From Pseudomonas sp. CFBP 13711 (GTDB taxonomy: Bacteria > Pseudomonadota > Gammaproteobacteria > Pseudomonadales > Pseudomonadaceae): 64,000 bases of DNA. Of this stretch, positions 17,095 through 26,598 are shown piece by piece. The notes beneath the pieces were generated by a model that saw nothing but the letters and a program-made list of their open reading frames with translations, did no database searches and was not told where the DNA came from. The number at the start of each line of letters is the position of its first letter. Position 1 is the first letter of the stretch. Position numbers and translations under genes: made by a program. The stretch covers positions 86,582 to 150,581 of the forward strand of contig NZ_JACYVI010000012.1 of NCBI RefSeq assembly GCF_014842265.1, written 5' to 3'.

Positions 17095-18258
17095 ATGAAT
17101 TACCCCACGCTCAACTTCGGCCTCGGCGAAACCCTCGACATGCTGCGCGATCAGGTGCGCGCCTTCGTCGCTGCCGAGCTTGCCCCGCGCGCTGCACAGA
17201 TCGACAAAGACAACCTCTTCCCCGCCGACATGTGGCGCAAGTTCGGCGACATGGGGCTGCTGGGCATCACCGTCGATGAGCAATACGGCGGCGCGGGCCT
17301 CGGCTATCTGGCCCATGTCATCGCCATGGAAGAAATCAGCCGGGGCTCCGCCTCCGCGGCGTTGTCCTACGGTGCCCACTCCAATCTTTGCGTCAACCAG
17401 ATCAATCGCAACGGCACGCCCGAACAGAAAGCCCGCTACCTGCCCAAACTGATCAGCGGCGAGCACGTCGGTGCCTTGGCGATGAGCGAACCCAACGCCG
17501 GTTCCGACGTGGTCTCAATGAAGCTGCGCGCCGACCGACGGGGCGACCGCTTCGTCCTCAATGGCAGCAAGACCTGGATCACCAACGGCCCTGACGCCAA
17601 CACTTACGTGATCTACGCCAAGACCGACCTGGAAAAAGGTGCCCATGGCATCAGCGCGTTCATCGTCGAGCGCGACTGGCACGGCTTCTCGCGGGGCAAC
17701 AAGTTCGACAAGCTCGGCATGCGCGGCTCCAACACCTGCGAACTGTTCTTCGATGACGTCGAGGTGCCGGAAGAAAACCTGCTCGGTGCGCTGAACGGTG
17801 GCGTGAAGGTGCTGATGAGCGGCCTGGATTACGAGCGTGTCGTGCTCTCGGGCGGGCCGGTCGGGATCATGCAGGCGTGCATGGACGTGGTGCTGCCCTA
17901 CATTCACGACCGCAAACAGTTTGGCCAGAGCATCGGCGAGTTCCAGCTGATTCAGGGCAAGGTCGCCGATATGTACACCCAGCTTAACGCCAGCCGCGCC
18001 TACCTGTACGCCGTGGCCCAGGCCTGCGAGCGCGGCGAGACCACGCGCAAGGACGCCGCCGGGGTGATCCTTTACTCCGCCGAACGGGCGACACAGTTTG
18101 CCCTCGACACCATCCAGATTCTCGGCGGCAACGGCTACATCAATGAATTCCCGGCCGGACGACTGCTGCGCGACGCCAAACTCTACGAGATCGGCGCCGG
18201 CACCAGCGAGATCCGCCGCATGCTGATCGGGCGTGAGCTGTTCAACGAAACCCGCTGA
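17095..18258 (+). CDS. liuA: Isovaleryl-CoA dehydrogenase
   Basis: This 387-residue acyl-CoA dehydrogenase converts isovaleryl-CoA to 3-methylcrotonyl-CoA, with electrons passing to ETF. The catalytic base is E247 in SGLDYERVVLSGGP, the arrangement specific to isovaleryl-CoA dehydrogenases, whose glutamate sits on a different helix from that of most acyl-CoA dehydrogenases. Other motifs are MSEPNAGSDV and ILGGNGYINEFPAGRLLRDAK. The start MNYPTLNFGLGE was chosen by family similarity; an in-frame ATG 9 bp upstream is the alternative. It is the first gene of the liuABCD operon. Confidence 0.95.
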   Translation: MNYPTLNFGLGETLDMLRDQVRAFVAAELAPRAAQIDKDNLFPADMWRKFGDMGLLGITVDEQYGGAGLGYLAHVIAMEEISRGSASAALSYGAHSNLCVNQINRNGTPEQKARYLPKLISGEHVGALAMSEPNAGSDVVSMKLRADRRGDRFVLNGSKTWITNGPDANTYVIYAKTDLEKGAHGISAFIVERDWHGFSRGNKFDKLGMRGSNTCELFFDDVEVPEENLLGALNGGVKVLMSGLDYERVVLSGGPVGIMQACMDVVLPYIHDRKQFGQSIGEFQLIQGKVADMYTQLNASRAYLYAVAQACERGETTRKDAAGVILYSAERATQFALDTIQILGGNGYINEFPAGRLLRDAKLYEIGAGTSEIRRMLIGRELFNETR

Positions 18259-18274
18259 CCGCGCCGGAGGCCCC

Positions 18275-19882
18275 ATGACCACTCTGCACACCCAGATCAA
18301 CCCGCGTTCGCCGGAATTCGCTGCCAACAGCGACGCCATGCGCACGCAGCTCGATGCGTTGCACAGCCTGCTCGACCACGTCCAGCGCGGCGGCGGTGCC
18401 AAGGCGCAGGAACGCCATACCTCCCGGGGCAAATTGCTGCCGCGGGAGCGGATCAATCGCCTGCTCGACCTCGATTCGCCCTTCCTCGAACTCAGCCAGA
18501 TCGCCGCCCATGACGTGTACGGCGAAGACGTCCCGGCTGCAGGGCTGATCGCCGGCATTGGCCGGGTCGAAGGCGTCGAATGCATGATCATCGCCAACGA
18601 CGCGACGGTGAAAGGCGGCACGTATTACCCGCTGACCGTGAAAAAACACCTGCGCGCCCAGACCATCGCCCAGCAGAACCGCCTGCCGTGCATCTACCTG
18701 GTGGACTCCGGCGGCGCCAACCTGCCGCGCCAGGACGAGGTGTTCCCGGACCGCGAGCACTTCGGCAGGATCTTTTTCAACCAGGCCAACATGAGCGCCG
18801 AGGGCATCGCCCAGATCGCGGTGGTCATGGGCTCCTGCACTGCCGGCGGCGCCTATGTGCCGGCCATGGCCGACGAAACCATCATGGTCCGCGAGCAGGC
18901 GACGATCTTTCTCGCCGGGCCGCCGCTGGTGAAAGCCGCCACGGGCGAAGTGGTCAGCGCCGAAGACCTCGGCGGCGCCGACGTGCACTGCAAGGTTTCG
19001 GGGGTGGCCGATCACTACGCCGACAGCGACGACCATGCGCTGGCCCTGGCACGACGCTGCGTGGCCAACCTGAACTGGCGCAAGCTCGGCCAGTTGCAGA
19101 CCCGCCCGCCCCAGGCGCCGCTGTATGCCGATGACGAGCTGTACGGCGTGATCCCGGCGGACGCCAAGCAGCCGTTCGACGTGCGCGAAGTCATCGCGCG
19201 GCTGGTGGACGGTTCGGTGTTCGATGAATTCAAGGCGCTGTTCGGGACCATGCTGGTCTGCGGCTTCGCCCATCTGCATGGCTACCCGATCGCCATCCTC
19301 GCCAACAACGGCATCCTCTTCGCCGAAGCCGCGCAGAAAGGCGCGCACTTCATCGAACTGGCCTGCCAGCGCGGCATTCCGCTGTTGTTTCTGCAGAACA
19401 TCACCGGCTTCATGGTTGGCCAGAAGTACGAGGCCGGCGGCATCGCCAAGCACGGCGCCAAGCTGGTCACCGCCGTCGCCTGCGCGAAAGTGCCGAAGTT
19501 CACGGTGATCATCGGCGGCAGCTTCGGCGCGGGTAACTACGGCATGTGCGGCCGCGCCTACGACCCGCGCTTTCTGTGGATGTGGCCCAACGCGCGGATC
19601 GGCGTCATGGGCGGAGAACAGGCCGCCGGCGTGCTGGTCCAGGTCAAGCGCGAGCAGGCCGAACGCAGCGGCCAGACCTTCAGCGCCGAGGAGGAAGCCG
19701 CGTTGCGCCAGCCGATCCTCGATCAGTACGAGCATCAGGGGCACCCCTGGTACTCCAGCGCCCGGCTGTGGGACGACGGTGTCATCGACCCCGCCCAGAC
19801 CCGCGACATTCTCGGCCTGGCCATCAGCGCCTCGCTCAACGCCGCCATCGAACCGACCCGCTTCGGCGTGTTCCGGATGTGA
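18275..19882 (+). CDS. liuB: Methylcrotonyl-CoA carboxylase carboxyltransferase (beta) subunit
   Basis: This 535-residue carboxyltransferase subunit moves CO2 from biotin on LiuD to 3-methylcrotonyl-CoA. The crotonase-fold halves show VDSGGANLPRQDEVFPDREHFGRIFFNQA in the N-terminal half, a diagnostic MCC-beta feature. GSFGAGNYGMCGRAYDPRFL and WPNARIGVMGGEQAAGVL occur in the C-terminal half. The start at MTTLHTQIN follows GGAGG 5 nt upstream; the gap to liuA is 16 bp. Length matches the family. Confidence 0.95.
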   Translation: MTTLHTQINPRSPEFAANSDAMRTQLDALHSLLDHVQRGGGAKAQERHTSRGKLLPRERINRLLDLDSPFLELSQIAAHDVYGEDVPAAGLIAGIGRVEGVECMIIANDATVKGGTYYPLTVKKHLRAQTIAQQNRLPCIYLVDSGGANLPRQDEVFPDREHFGRIFFNQANMSAEGIAQIAVVMGSCTAGGAYVPAMADETIMVREQATIFLAGPPLVKAATGEVVSAEDLGGADVHCKVSGVADHYADSDDHALALARRCVANLNWRKLGQLQTRPPQAPLYADDELYGVIPADAKQPFDVREVIARLVDGSVFDEFKALFGTMLVCGFAHLHGYPIAILANNGILFAEAAQKGAHFIELACQRGIPLLFLQNITGFMVGQKYEAGGIAKHGAKLVTAVACAKVPKFTVIIGGSFGAGNYGMCGRAYDPRFLWMWPNARIGVMGGEQAAGVLVQVKREQAERSGQTFSAEEEAALRQPILDQYEHQGHPWYSSARLWDDGVIDPAQTRDILGLAISASLNAAIEPTRFGVFRM

Positions 19883-19899
19883 CCCGAGAGAATCGCCCC

Positions 19900-20751
19900 A
19901 TGAATGATTTTGCCACCCTCGACATCGCCCTCGACCCACGAGGGTTCGCCACGCTCTGGCTCAACCGGCCGGAGAAAAACAACGCCTTCAACGCGCAGAT
20001 GATTCGCGAGCTGATCATCGCCCTGGATCAGCTGCAGCGGGACGACAGCCTGCGTTTTCTGCTGGTGCGCGGACGCGGCCGGCACTTCAGCGCCGGCGCC
20101 GACTTGGCCTGGATGCAGGAGTCGGCCAACCTCGATTACAACACCAACCTGGGCGACGCCCGGGAGCTGGGCGAGTTGATGTACAACCTCGCCAAGTTCA
20201 AGGCGCCGACCCTCGCCGTGGTGCAAGGCGCTGCTTATGGCGGCGCACTGGGCCTGATCAGTTGTTGCGACATGGCCATCGGCGCCGACGACGCACAGTT
20301 CTGTCTGTCGGAAGTGAAGATCGGCCTGGCCCCGGCGGTGATCAGCCCGTTCGTGGTGCAAGCCATCGGCGAACGTCACGCGCGACGCTATGCCTTGACC
20401 GCCGAACGTTTCGACGGCACCCGGGCGCGGGAAATCGGCCTGCTGGCCGAGTGTTACCCCGCCGCCGAGCTGGAACAGCACCTGGAACACTGGATCGCCA
20501 ACCTGCTGCTCAACAGCCCCCAGGCCATGCGCGTCAGCAAAGACCTGCTGCGCGAAGTCGCCGACGGTGAGCTGACCCCTGCCCTGCGCCGTTATTGCGA
20601 GAACGCCATTGCGCGCATTCGCGTCAGCGCCGAAGGCCAGGAGGGTCTGCGCGCGTTTCTGCAAAAGCGCGAACCGGCCTGGCGCGGCGAACCCGGCACG
20701 CTGTCTCAAACACCACAAGCCCTGCGTGCCCCACAAGGAGAGTCGCACTGA
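19900..20751 (+). CDS. liuC: Methylglutaconyl-CoA hydratase
   Basis: This 283-residue crotonase-superfamily enzyme adds water to 3-methylglutaconyl-CoA to form HMG-CoA, the substrate of LiuE. It begins MNDFATLDIALDPRGFATLWLNRPEKNNAFNAQ. The oxyanion-hole segments are GRGRHFSAGADLAWMQ and VQGAAYGGALGLISCCDMAIG. The start at 19900 lies 17 bp after the liuB stop; the same frame is open further upstream inside liuB but that part is not coding. Its stop TGA overlaps the liuD ATG (TGATG). Confidence 0.93.
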   Translation: MNDFATLDIALDPRGFATLWLNRPEKNNAFNAQMIRELIIALDQLQRDDSLRFLLVRGRGRHFSAGADLAWMQESANLDYNTNLGDARELGELMYNLAKFKAPTLAVVQGAAYGGALGLISCCDMAIGADDAQFCLSEVKIGLAPAVISPFVVQAIGERHARRYALTAERFDGTRAREIGLLAECYPAAELEQHLEHWIANLLLNSPQAMRVSKDLLREVADGELTPALRRYCENAIARIRVSAEGQEGLRAFLQKREPAWRGEPGTLSQTPQALRAPQGESH

Positions 20752-22715
20752 TGAGCGCCCCCCACACACAACCGCTGAATTCGGTGCTGATCGCCAACCG
20801 GGGTGAAATCGCCTGCCGGGTCATGCGCACGGCCAAGGCCATGGGCCTGACCACCGTCGCCGTGCACAGCGCCACGGACAGCAACGCGCGGCACGTCCGT
20901 GAGGCTGACATCGCGGTGAACCTCGGCGGCAGCAAGGCCAGCGAGAGTTACCTGCAGATCGACAAGCTGATTGCGGCCGCCAAAGCCAGCGGCGCCCAGG
21001 CCATCCACCCCGGTTATGGGTTTCTCTCGGAAAACGCAGGCTTTGCCCGCGCCGTGGAACAGGCCGGCCTGATCTTCCTCGGCCCGCCCGCCTCGGCCAT
21101 TGACGCCATGGGCAGCAAATCGGCGGCCAAAGCGCTGATGGAAACCGCTGGCGTGCCGCTGGTGCCCGGCTATCACGACGATGCGCAAGACGCCGCAACC
21201 TTCCGCGAAGCGTCCGCCCGCATCGGTTATCCGGTGCTGCTCAAGGCCACGGCTGGCGGTGGCGGCAAGGGCATGAAGGTGGTTGAGCGCGACGAGGACT
21301 TGGCCGAAGCGCTGGCCTCGGCGCAACGTGAGGCGCAGTCGTCGTTCGGCGATTCGCGCATGCTCGTCGAAAAGTACGTGCTCAAGCCGCGCCACGTGGA
21401 GATTCAAGTATTCGCTGACCAGCACGGCCACTGCCTGTACCTCAACGAGCGCGACTGCTCGATCCAACGCCGTCACCAGAAAGTCGTCGAGGAAGCTCCC
21501 GCACCGGGCTTGACACCGCAGATGCGTCAGGCCATGGGCGAAGCGGCTGTGCGCGCGGCGCAGGCGATCGGCTACGTCGGCGCCGGGACAGTCGAGTTTC
21601 TGCTGGACGCCCGTGGCGACTTCTTTTTCATGGAAATGAACACGCGCCTGCAAGTCGAGCACCCGGTGACCGAGGCGATCACCGGGCTGGACCTGGTGGC
21701 CTGGCAGATTCGCGTGGCCCAGGGCGAGCCGCTGCCGATCACCCAGGCCGAGGTGCCGCTGAACGGCCATGCGATTGAAGTGCGGCTGTATGCGGAAGAT
21801 CCGGCCAACGACTTTTTGCCTGCCACCGGGACGCTGACGCTGTATCGCGAATCGTCGCCAGGGCCGGGACGTCGCGTGGACAGCGGTGTGGCGGAAGGTG
21901 ACGAGGTTTCGCCGTTCTACGACCCGATGCTCGGCAAACTGATTGCCTGGGGGGAGACCCGCGAACAAGCGCGTTTGCGGCTGCTGGCGATGTTGGACGA
22001 ATTCGCCATCGGCGGCCTGCGCACCAATCTTGCGTTTCTGCGCCGGATCATCGCGCACCCGGCTTTCGCTGAAGCGGAACTGGACACCGGGTTTATCCCT
22101 CGCTATCAGGAGGAGCTGCTGCCAGCGGCTGAGGGTTTGACGGAAGCGTTCTGGCAACTGGCGGCGCGGGCGTACCTGAGCACCGCGCCAGTGGCGGTCA
22201 GAACCGACGACGCCCATTCACCCTGGTCAACCACCAACGGCCTGCGCCTCGGCGGTCCTGGCGAAGTGACGTTGCACCTGGCGTGTGGCGCCGAAACCCG
22301 GAGCATCGTGCTGCGTGGTGACTCGCAGCAAGGCGTTCGACTAGACGGCGAGCGCCTGTTGATCGAGCGGGACGGCGTGCGTCACCAGACGATTGCAATC
22401 CGTCGGGCCGACACGCTTTACCTGCAATGGCAGGGCGACGTACACGCCATTCAACAGGTTGACCCGATTGCCGAAGTGGATTCCAGCCACGGGCACCAGG
22501 GCGGCCTCACCGCGCCCATGAATGGCAGCATCGTTCGGGTGTTGGTCAGCGTGGGCGAACAGGTGCAAGTCGGTACACCGCTGGTGGTCCTGGAAGCGAT
22601 GAAAATGGAACACAGCATCCGCGCAAACACGGCGGGCACCGTCGCAGCGCTCTATTGCACCGAAGGCGAGATGGTCAATGAAGGGACAGTGCTGGTGGAG
22701 TTGGCCGCTGAATAA
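20751..22715 (+). CDS. liuD: Methylcrotonyl-CoA carboxylase biotin-containing (alpha) subunit
   Basis: This 654-residue subunit has a biotin carboxylase N-terminus (NSVLIANRGEIACRVMRTAK, ATP-grasp with LLKATAGGGGKGMKVV, and the active-site stretch FLEMNTR-like FFMEMNTRLQVEHPVTE). A BT linker domain follows, then a C-terminal biotinyl domain with VVLEAMKMEHS in which K618 is the biotinylated lysine. It carboxylates biotin with bicarbonate and ATP for LiuB. Its ATG overlaps the liuC stop by one base, so it is translationally coupled. It closes the liuABCD operon. Confidence 0.96.
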   Translation: MSAPHTQPLNSVLIANRGEIACRVMRTAKAMGLTTVAVHSATDSNARHVREADIAVNLGGSKASESYLQIDKLIAAAKASGAQAIHPGYGFLSENAGFARAVEQAGLIFLGPPASAIDAMGSKSAAKALMETAGVPLVPGYHDDAQDAATFREASARIGYPVLLKATAGGGGKGMKVVERDEDLAEALASAQREAQSSFGDSRMLVEKYVLKPRHVEIQVFADQHGHCLYLNERDCSIQRRHQKVVEEAPAPGLTPQMRQAMGEAAVRAAQAIGYVGAGTVEFLLDARGDFFFMEMNTRLQVEHPVTEAITGLDLVAWQIRVAQGEPLPITQAEVPLNGHAIEVRLYAEDPANDFLPATGTLTLYRESSPGPGRRVDSGVAEGDEVSPFYDPMLGKLIAWGETREQARLRLLAMLDEFAIGGLRTNLAFLRRIIAHPAFAEAELDTGFIPRYQEELLPAAEGLTEAFWQLAARAYLSTAPVAVRTDDAHSPWSTTNGLRLGGPGEVTLHLACGAETRSIVLRGDSQQGVRLDGERLLIERDGVRHQTIAIRRADTLYLQWQGDVHAIQQVDPIAEVDSSHGHQGGLTAPMNGSIVRVLVSVGEQVQVGTPLVVLEAMKMEHSIRANTAGTVAALYCTEGEMVNEGTVLVELAAE

Positions 22716-22752
22716 ATGTCAAAACCCCGGTGGGATCGGGCGTGAACGCGAA

Positions 22753-22846
22753 TGTAGGACCGGCTTTAGCCGGGAAGACGTCAGGTGGCGCACCGCAAAA
22801 TCGATGGCGTTCACAATGGCCCCTTCCCGGCTAAAGCCGATCCTAC
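22753..22846. repeat. REP doublet downstream of liuD
   Basis: A direct copy of GTAGGACCGGCTTTAGCCGG (22753-22779) and an inverted copy (22821-22846) face each other across about 40 nt. They lie between the convergent liuD and iorAB genes, and may act as a transcript-end structure. Confidence 0.9.
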
Positions 22847-22900
22847 TAAGCGATGCATCCAGTTCGATCAGAGAAGGCCTGAACGACCTCCTCCCATTCG

Positions 22901-25900
22901 TCACGCCGCTACTTCATACAACTTCAGCACTTCAACCTCGCCACTGACCAAACTCTGGCGCATACGCGCCGCCTGCAGAGCCGCTGCCTTCATCGCGCTT
23001 TCCTTGACGTGACCATAACCGCGAATGCGTTCCGGAAGCCGCGCCAGACTCAGCGCGGTATGGCGGTTGCTCGCACTGAGGTGGCCAAGGATCAGTTCGA
23101 TGTCGCCGACATAGGCATCAATCAACTCACGCTCCTGCCGACGCTCGACGCTGCGGCCGAACGGATCGAGCACTGTGCCGCGCAGGAATTTGAACCGTGC
23201 CAGGACGTCGAAGGCCTTCAACATCCACGGCCCGAAACTGCGTTTGCGCGGGGTGCCGTTGTTCGGGTCGCGCTTGGCCAGCCAGGACGGCGCCAGGTGA
23301 AACTCGATGCGGTAATCGCCTTCGAACTGCGCTTCAAGCTGACGGGTGAAGTCGCCATTGCTGTACAGCCGCGCCACTTCGTACTCGTCCTTGTAGGCCA
23401 GGAGCTTGAAGTAATTAAACGCCACCGCCTCGGTCAACGCAGGCGGCTGGCCGGGGAACAGCCGCGCTTCGGCATCCCGCACCCGATTCACCAGCGTCAG
23501 GTAACGCTCGCTCAACGCGCCGTTCTGATAGGCGATCAAACCATGGACGTTGCGTGTGACGCGCTCCTCAAGGGTCAGGTGTTCGGGGTCCGGCGCTGGC
23601 TGGGTCTGCGGATTGGCGGCTGCTTGCACTGCCGGCAGGTCAAACGCCGCACGACGCCCCCACAGGAACGCTTGCTGATTCAGGTTGACCGCCACGCCAT
23701 TCAGCTCAATTGCCTTTTCAATCGCTGCAGAGGTCAACGGAATCAACCCCAGTTGGAAGGCATAACCCAGCATAAAGAGGTTGCTGGCAATGCTGTCGCC
23801 CATCAGTTTGGTCGCCAGGTCCGTCGCCTGCACAAAGTGCGTTTTCTCGGCGCCGACGGCTTCGCGGATGGTCTGCATCATCGCTTCAGCCGGGAACTCG
23901 GCGTCGGGATTGCGAGTGAATTCAGCGGTCGGCGTCTGCTGACTGTTGATCACCGCATGGGTTTTCGCACTGTTGAGCTTGGCGATCGCATCGGGCCCCG
24001 ACGCCACCAGCAGGTCGCAACCGAGCAGCAGATGCGCCTCACCGGCGGCGATACGCACGGCGAACAGGTCTTCCTGCCGCGCGGCGATGCGGATGTGGCT
24101 GACCACCGGGCCGAACTTCTGTGCCAGACCGGCCTGGTCTAGCACGCTGCAGCCCTTGCCTTCCAGATTCGCCGCATAACCCAGCATCGCGCCAACGGTG
24201 GTCACGCCCGTGCCACCCACACCCGGCAGCAGAATGTTGTACGGCTCAGCAAGGCTCGGCAGTGTCGGCTGCGGCAGTTCAGCGAACGCCTGGGCCTGCT
24301 TGGGCAACTGTGGCTTGCGCAGCTTGCCGCCATGCACCGTGACAAAGCTCGGGCAGAAGCCTTCGACGCAGCTGAAGTCCTTGTTGCACGCGCTCTGGTC
24401 GATTTCGCGCTTGCGCCCTTCCGGGGTTTCCTTCGGCAGCACCGACAGACAGCCCGACTTGACGCCACAATCGCCGCAGCCTTCGCACACGGCCGGGTTG
24501 ATGATGGCGCGCTTGTCCAGATCCACCATCGTGCCGCGTTTGCGGCGACGGCGTTTCTCAGTGGCGCAGGTCTGGTCGTAGATGATCACCGAGACGCCCT
24601 TGAACTCACGCAACTCGCGCTGCACGGCGTCGAGGTCGCTGCGGTGGTGGAAGGTGGTGATCGGCGCGAACTGCTCGCGGCTTGGGTATTTCTCCGGTTC
24701 ATCCGACACCAGCGCAATGCGCTGCACGCCTTCGTTGAACACCTGGCGGCTCAGTTGATCCACCCGCAGCACTCCATCGATGGGCTGGCCGCCGGTCATG
24801 GCAACGGCGTCATTGTAGAGAATCTTGTAGGTGATGTTGACCTTTGAGGCGACCGCCGCTCGCAGCGCCAGGTGCCCGGAGTGGAAGTAGGTGCCGTCAC
24901 CCAGGTTCTGGAACACGTGGGGGGTTTCGGTGAACGGCGCCTGTCCGATCCAGGTCACGCCCTCGCCGCCCATCTGGGTGAACGTCTCGGTTTCACGGTC
25001 CATCCAGATGGTCATGTAATGGCAGCCGATCCCGGCCAGGGCGCGACTGCCCTCCGGCACACGGGTTGAGGTGTTGTGCGGGCAGCCTGAGCAGAAATGC
25101 GGGGTGCGCTGGGTGTTGAACAGCGGCGCGGCAAGGGCCTTTTCCTTGTCGGCCAGAAATTGCAGACGCGCCTCAATTTTCGGGCTGCTGTAGATCGGCG
25201 CAAGGCGTTTGGCGATGACCCGGGCGATCATCGCCGGCGTCAGCTCGGCCAAGTTGGGCAGCAGCGAACGGCCTTCTTCATCGAACTCACCGACCACGCG
25301 AGGACGCTGATCCACCGGCCAGTTGTACAGCTGGCCGGTCAGCTGGTCCTCGATCACGCTGCGTTTTTCCTCGACCACCAGGATTTCATCCAGCCCTTCC
25401 GCAAAGCCGTGCACCGACACCGGTTCCAGCGGCCAGCTCATGCCGACCTTGAGCACGCGTATGCCCACCGACGCGCACAGGTCCTCGTCGATACCCAGTT
25501 CTTCCAGAGCCTGACGCACATCGAGGTAAGACTTGCCGGTGGTGATGATGCCCAGACGCGGCTTCGGCGAATCAATCACCACCTTGTTCAAGTTGTTGGC
25601 CCGGGCGAACGCACGGGCGGCGTAGATTTTGTAGGTGTTGAGGCGCGCTTCCTGAGCGAGGGGCGGGTCGGGCCAGCGAATGTGCAGGCCGCCTTCGGGA
25701 ATCTGGAAGTCTTCGGGGATTTGCGTCTGGATGCGCAGCGGATCGACTTCGACCACGGCCGAGGAATCGACGTTTTCGGCGATGGTCTTCATCGCCACCC
25801 AGCACCCGCTGTAGCGCGAAAGCTCCCAGCCGATGATGCCGTAATCGAGGATTTCCTGGACGTTGCTGGGGTTCAGCACCGGAATCATCGAAGCGATGAA

Positions 25901-26386
25901 GGCGTGTTCGCTCTGATGCGCGATGGTCGAGGATTTGCAGCCATGGTCGTCGCCGGCGAGGATCAGCACGCCGCCCTTTTCGGCAACGCCCGCCGAGTTG
26001 CCGTGCTTGAACACGTCGCCGCAGCGGTCAACGCCCGGGCCTTTGCCGTACCAGAGGGCGAAGACGCCGTCGTATTTGCCGTGGGGGAACAGATTGACTT
26101 GCTGACTGCCCCAGACCGCCGTCGCGGCGAGCTCTTCGTTGACGCCGGGCTGGAAATGAATGGCGTTCTGCTGGAGATATTCCTTGGCGTCCCACAGGCT
26201 CTTATCGAGGTTGCCCAACGGCGAGCCGCGATAGCCCGAGATGAACCCGGCGGTGTTGAGCCCGCGGGCTTCGTCGCGCTGCTTCTGCAGCATCGGCAGG
26301 CGGGTCAGCGCCTGGGTTCCGGTCAGGTACAGATTGCCGGTTGCGAGTCGGTACTTATCGTCCAGACGAATATCAGCCAGGGACAT
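22901..26386 (-). CDS. Indolepyruvate ferredoxin oxidoreductase, fused alpha-beta subunits
   Basis: This 1161-residue TPP-dependent 2-oxoacid oxidoreductase decarboxylates aryl 2-oxo acids from aromatic amino acids to acyl-CoAs. Domains in order: an N-terminal pyrimidine-binding half; a TPP/pyrophosphate-binding part (CSGCPHNTSTRVPEG ... GIGCHYMTIWMDRET ... QMGGEGVTWIGQ); an iron-sulfur region rich in Cys around residues 630-690 (PAVCEGCGDCGVKSGC and SACNKDFSCVEGFCPS); then the gamma-type domain (LPGVGGTGVTTVGAMLG). The fused architecture is typical of proteobacteria. It is divergent from an Lrp-type gene, which may control it. A Crc-type motif precedes its Shine-Dalgarno sequence. Confidence 0.92.
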   Translation of the reverse strand: MSLADIRLDDKYRLATGNLYLTGTQALTRLPMLQKQRDEARGLNTAGFISGYRGSPLGNLDKSLWDAKEYLQQNAIHFQPGVNEELAATAVWGSQQVNLFPHGKYDGVFALWYGKGPGVDRCGDVFKHGNSAGVAEKGGVLILAGDDHGCKSSTIAHQSEHAFIASMIPVLNPSNVQEILDYGIIGWELSRYSGCWVAMKTIAENVDSSAVVEVDPLRIQTQIPEDFQIPEGGLHIRWPDPPLAQEARLNTYKIYAARAFARANNLNKVVIDSPKPRLGIITTGKSYLDVRQALEELGIDEDLCASVGIRVLKVGMSWPLEPVSVHGFAEGLDEILVVEEKRSVIEDQLTGQLYNWPVDQRPRVVGEFDEEGRSLLPNLAELTPAMIARVIAKRLAPIYSSPKIEARLQFLADKEKALAAPLFNTQRTPHFCSGCPHNTSTRVPEGSRALAGIGCHYMTIWMDRETETFTQMGGEGVTWIGQAPFTETPHVFQNLGDGTYFHSGHLALRAAVASKVNITYKILYNDAVAMTGGQPIDGVLRVDQLSRQVFNEGVQRIALVSDEPEKYPSREQFAPITTFHHRSDLDAVQRELREFKGVSVIIYDQTCATEKRRRRKRGTMVDLDKRAIINPAVCEGCGDCGVKSGCLSVLPKETPEGRKREIDQSACNKDFSCVEGFCPSFVTVHGGKLRKPQLPKQAQAFAELPQPTLPSLAEPYNILLPGVGGTGVTTVGAMLGYAANLEGKGCSVLDQAGLAQKFGPVVSHIRIAARQEDLFAVRIAAGEAHLLLGCDLLVASGPDAIAKLNSAKTHAVINSQQTPTAEFTRNPDAEFPAEAMMQTIREAVGAEKTHFVQATDLATKLMGDSIASNLFMLGYAFQLGLIPLTSAAIEKAIELNGVAVNLNQQAFLWGRRAAFDLPAVQAAANPQTQPAPDPEHLTLEERVTRNVHGLIAYQNGALSERYLTLVNRVRDAEARLFPGQPPALTEAVAFNYFKLLAYKDEYEVARLYSNGDFTRQLEAQFEGDYRIEFHLAPSWLAKRDPNNGTPRKRSFGPWMLKAFDVLARFKFLRGTVLDPFGRSVERRQERELIDAYVGDIELILGHLSASNRHTALSLARLPERIRGYGHVKESAMKAAALQAARMRQSLVSGEVEVLKLYEVAA

Positions 26387-26398
26387 TCAGGCACTCCT

Positions 26399-26409
26399 TT
26401 ATTTTTATT
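26399..26409 (-). promoter_or_regulatory. Hfq/Crc-type motif upstream of the indolepyruvate oxidoreductase
   Basis: On the minus strand AATAAAAATAA directly precedes AGGAGT and the start codon 12 nt further on. It contains two overlapping AAnAAnAA matches, placed to compete with ribosome binding. Confidence 0.5.
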
Positions 26410-26598
26410 AGTGCGTTTTGAATGCGGCGCCAGCGGCATTTTACAGCCTTGCCAGCGCCTCGCCGCCAGGACGGTTCAGCCCAACGGTCACAGACAAAAT
26501 ATTGCCTGCCCGGTACAGGCTTTTTCTTCCTAAATCGGCGCGAATCTGCTCATATCGTGCATGCCCGTTCCCGTTCAAGAATAAAAAAGGGTCAATTC

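Noticed and set aside
18242..19939. A 565-residue open frame on the minus strand opposite liuB.
   Set aside because: It is a shadow of high-GC codon bias in liuB: His/Gly/Ala/Arg-rich, no domain, no ribosome-binding site.
20706..22217. A 503-residue minus-strand frame opposite liuD.
   Set aside because: Antisense shadow; liuD has complete family motifs including the biotin lysine.
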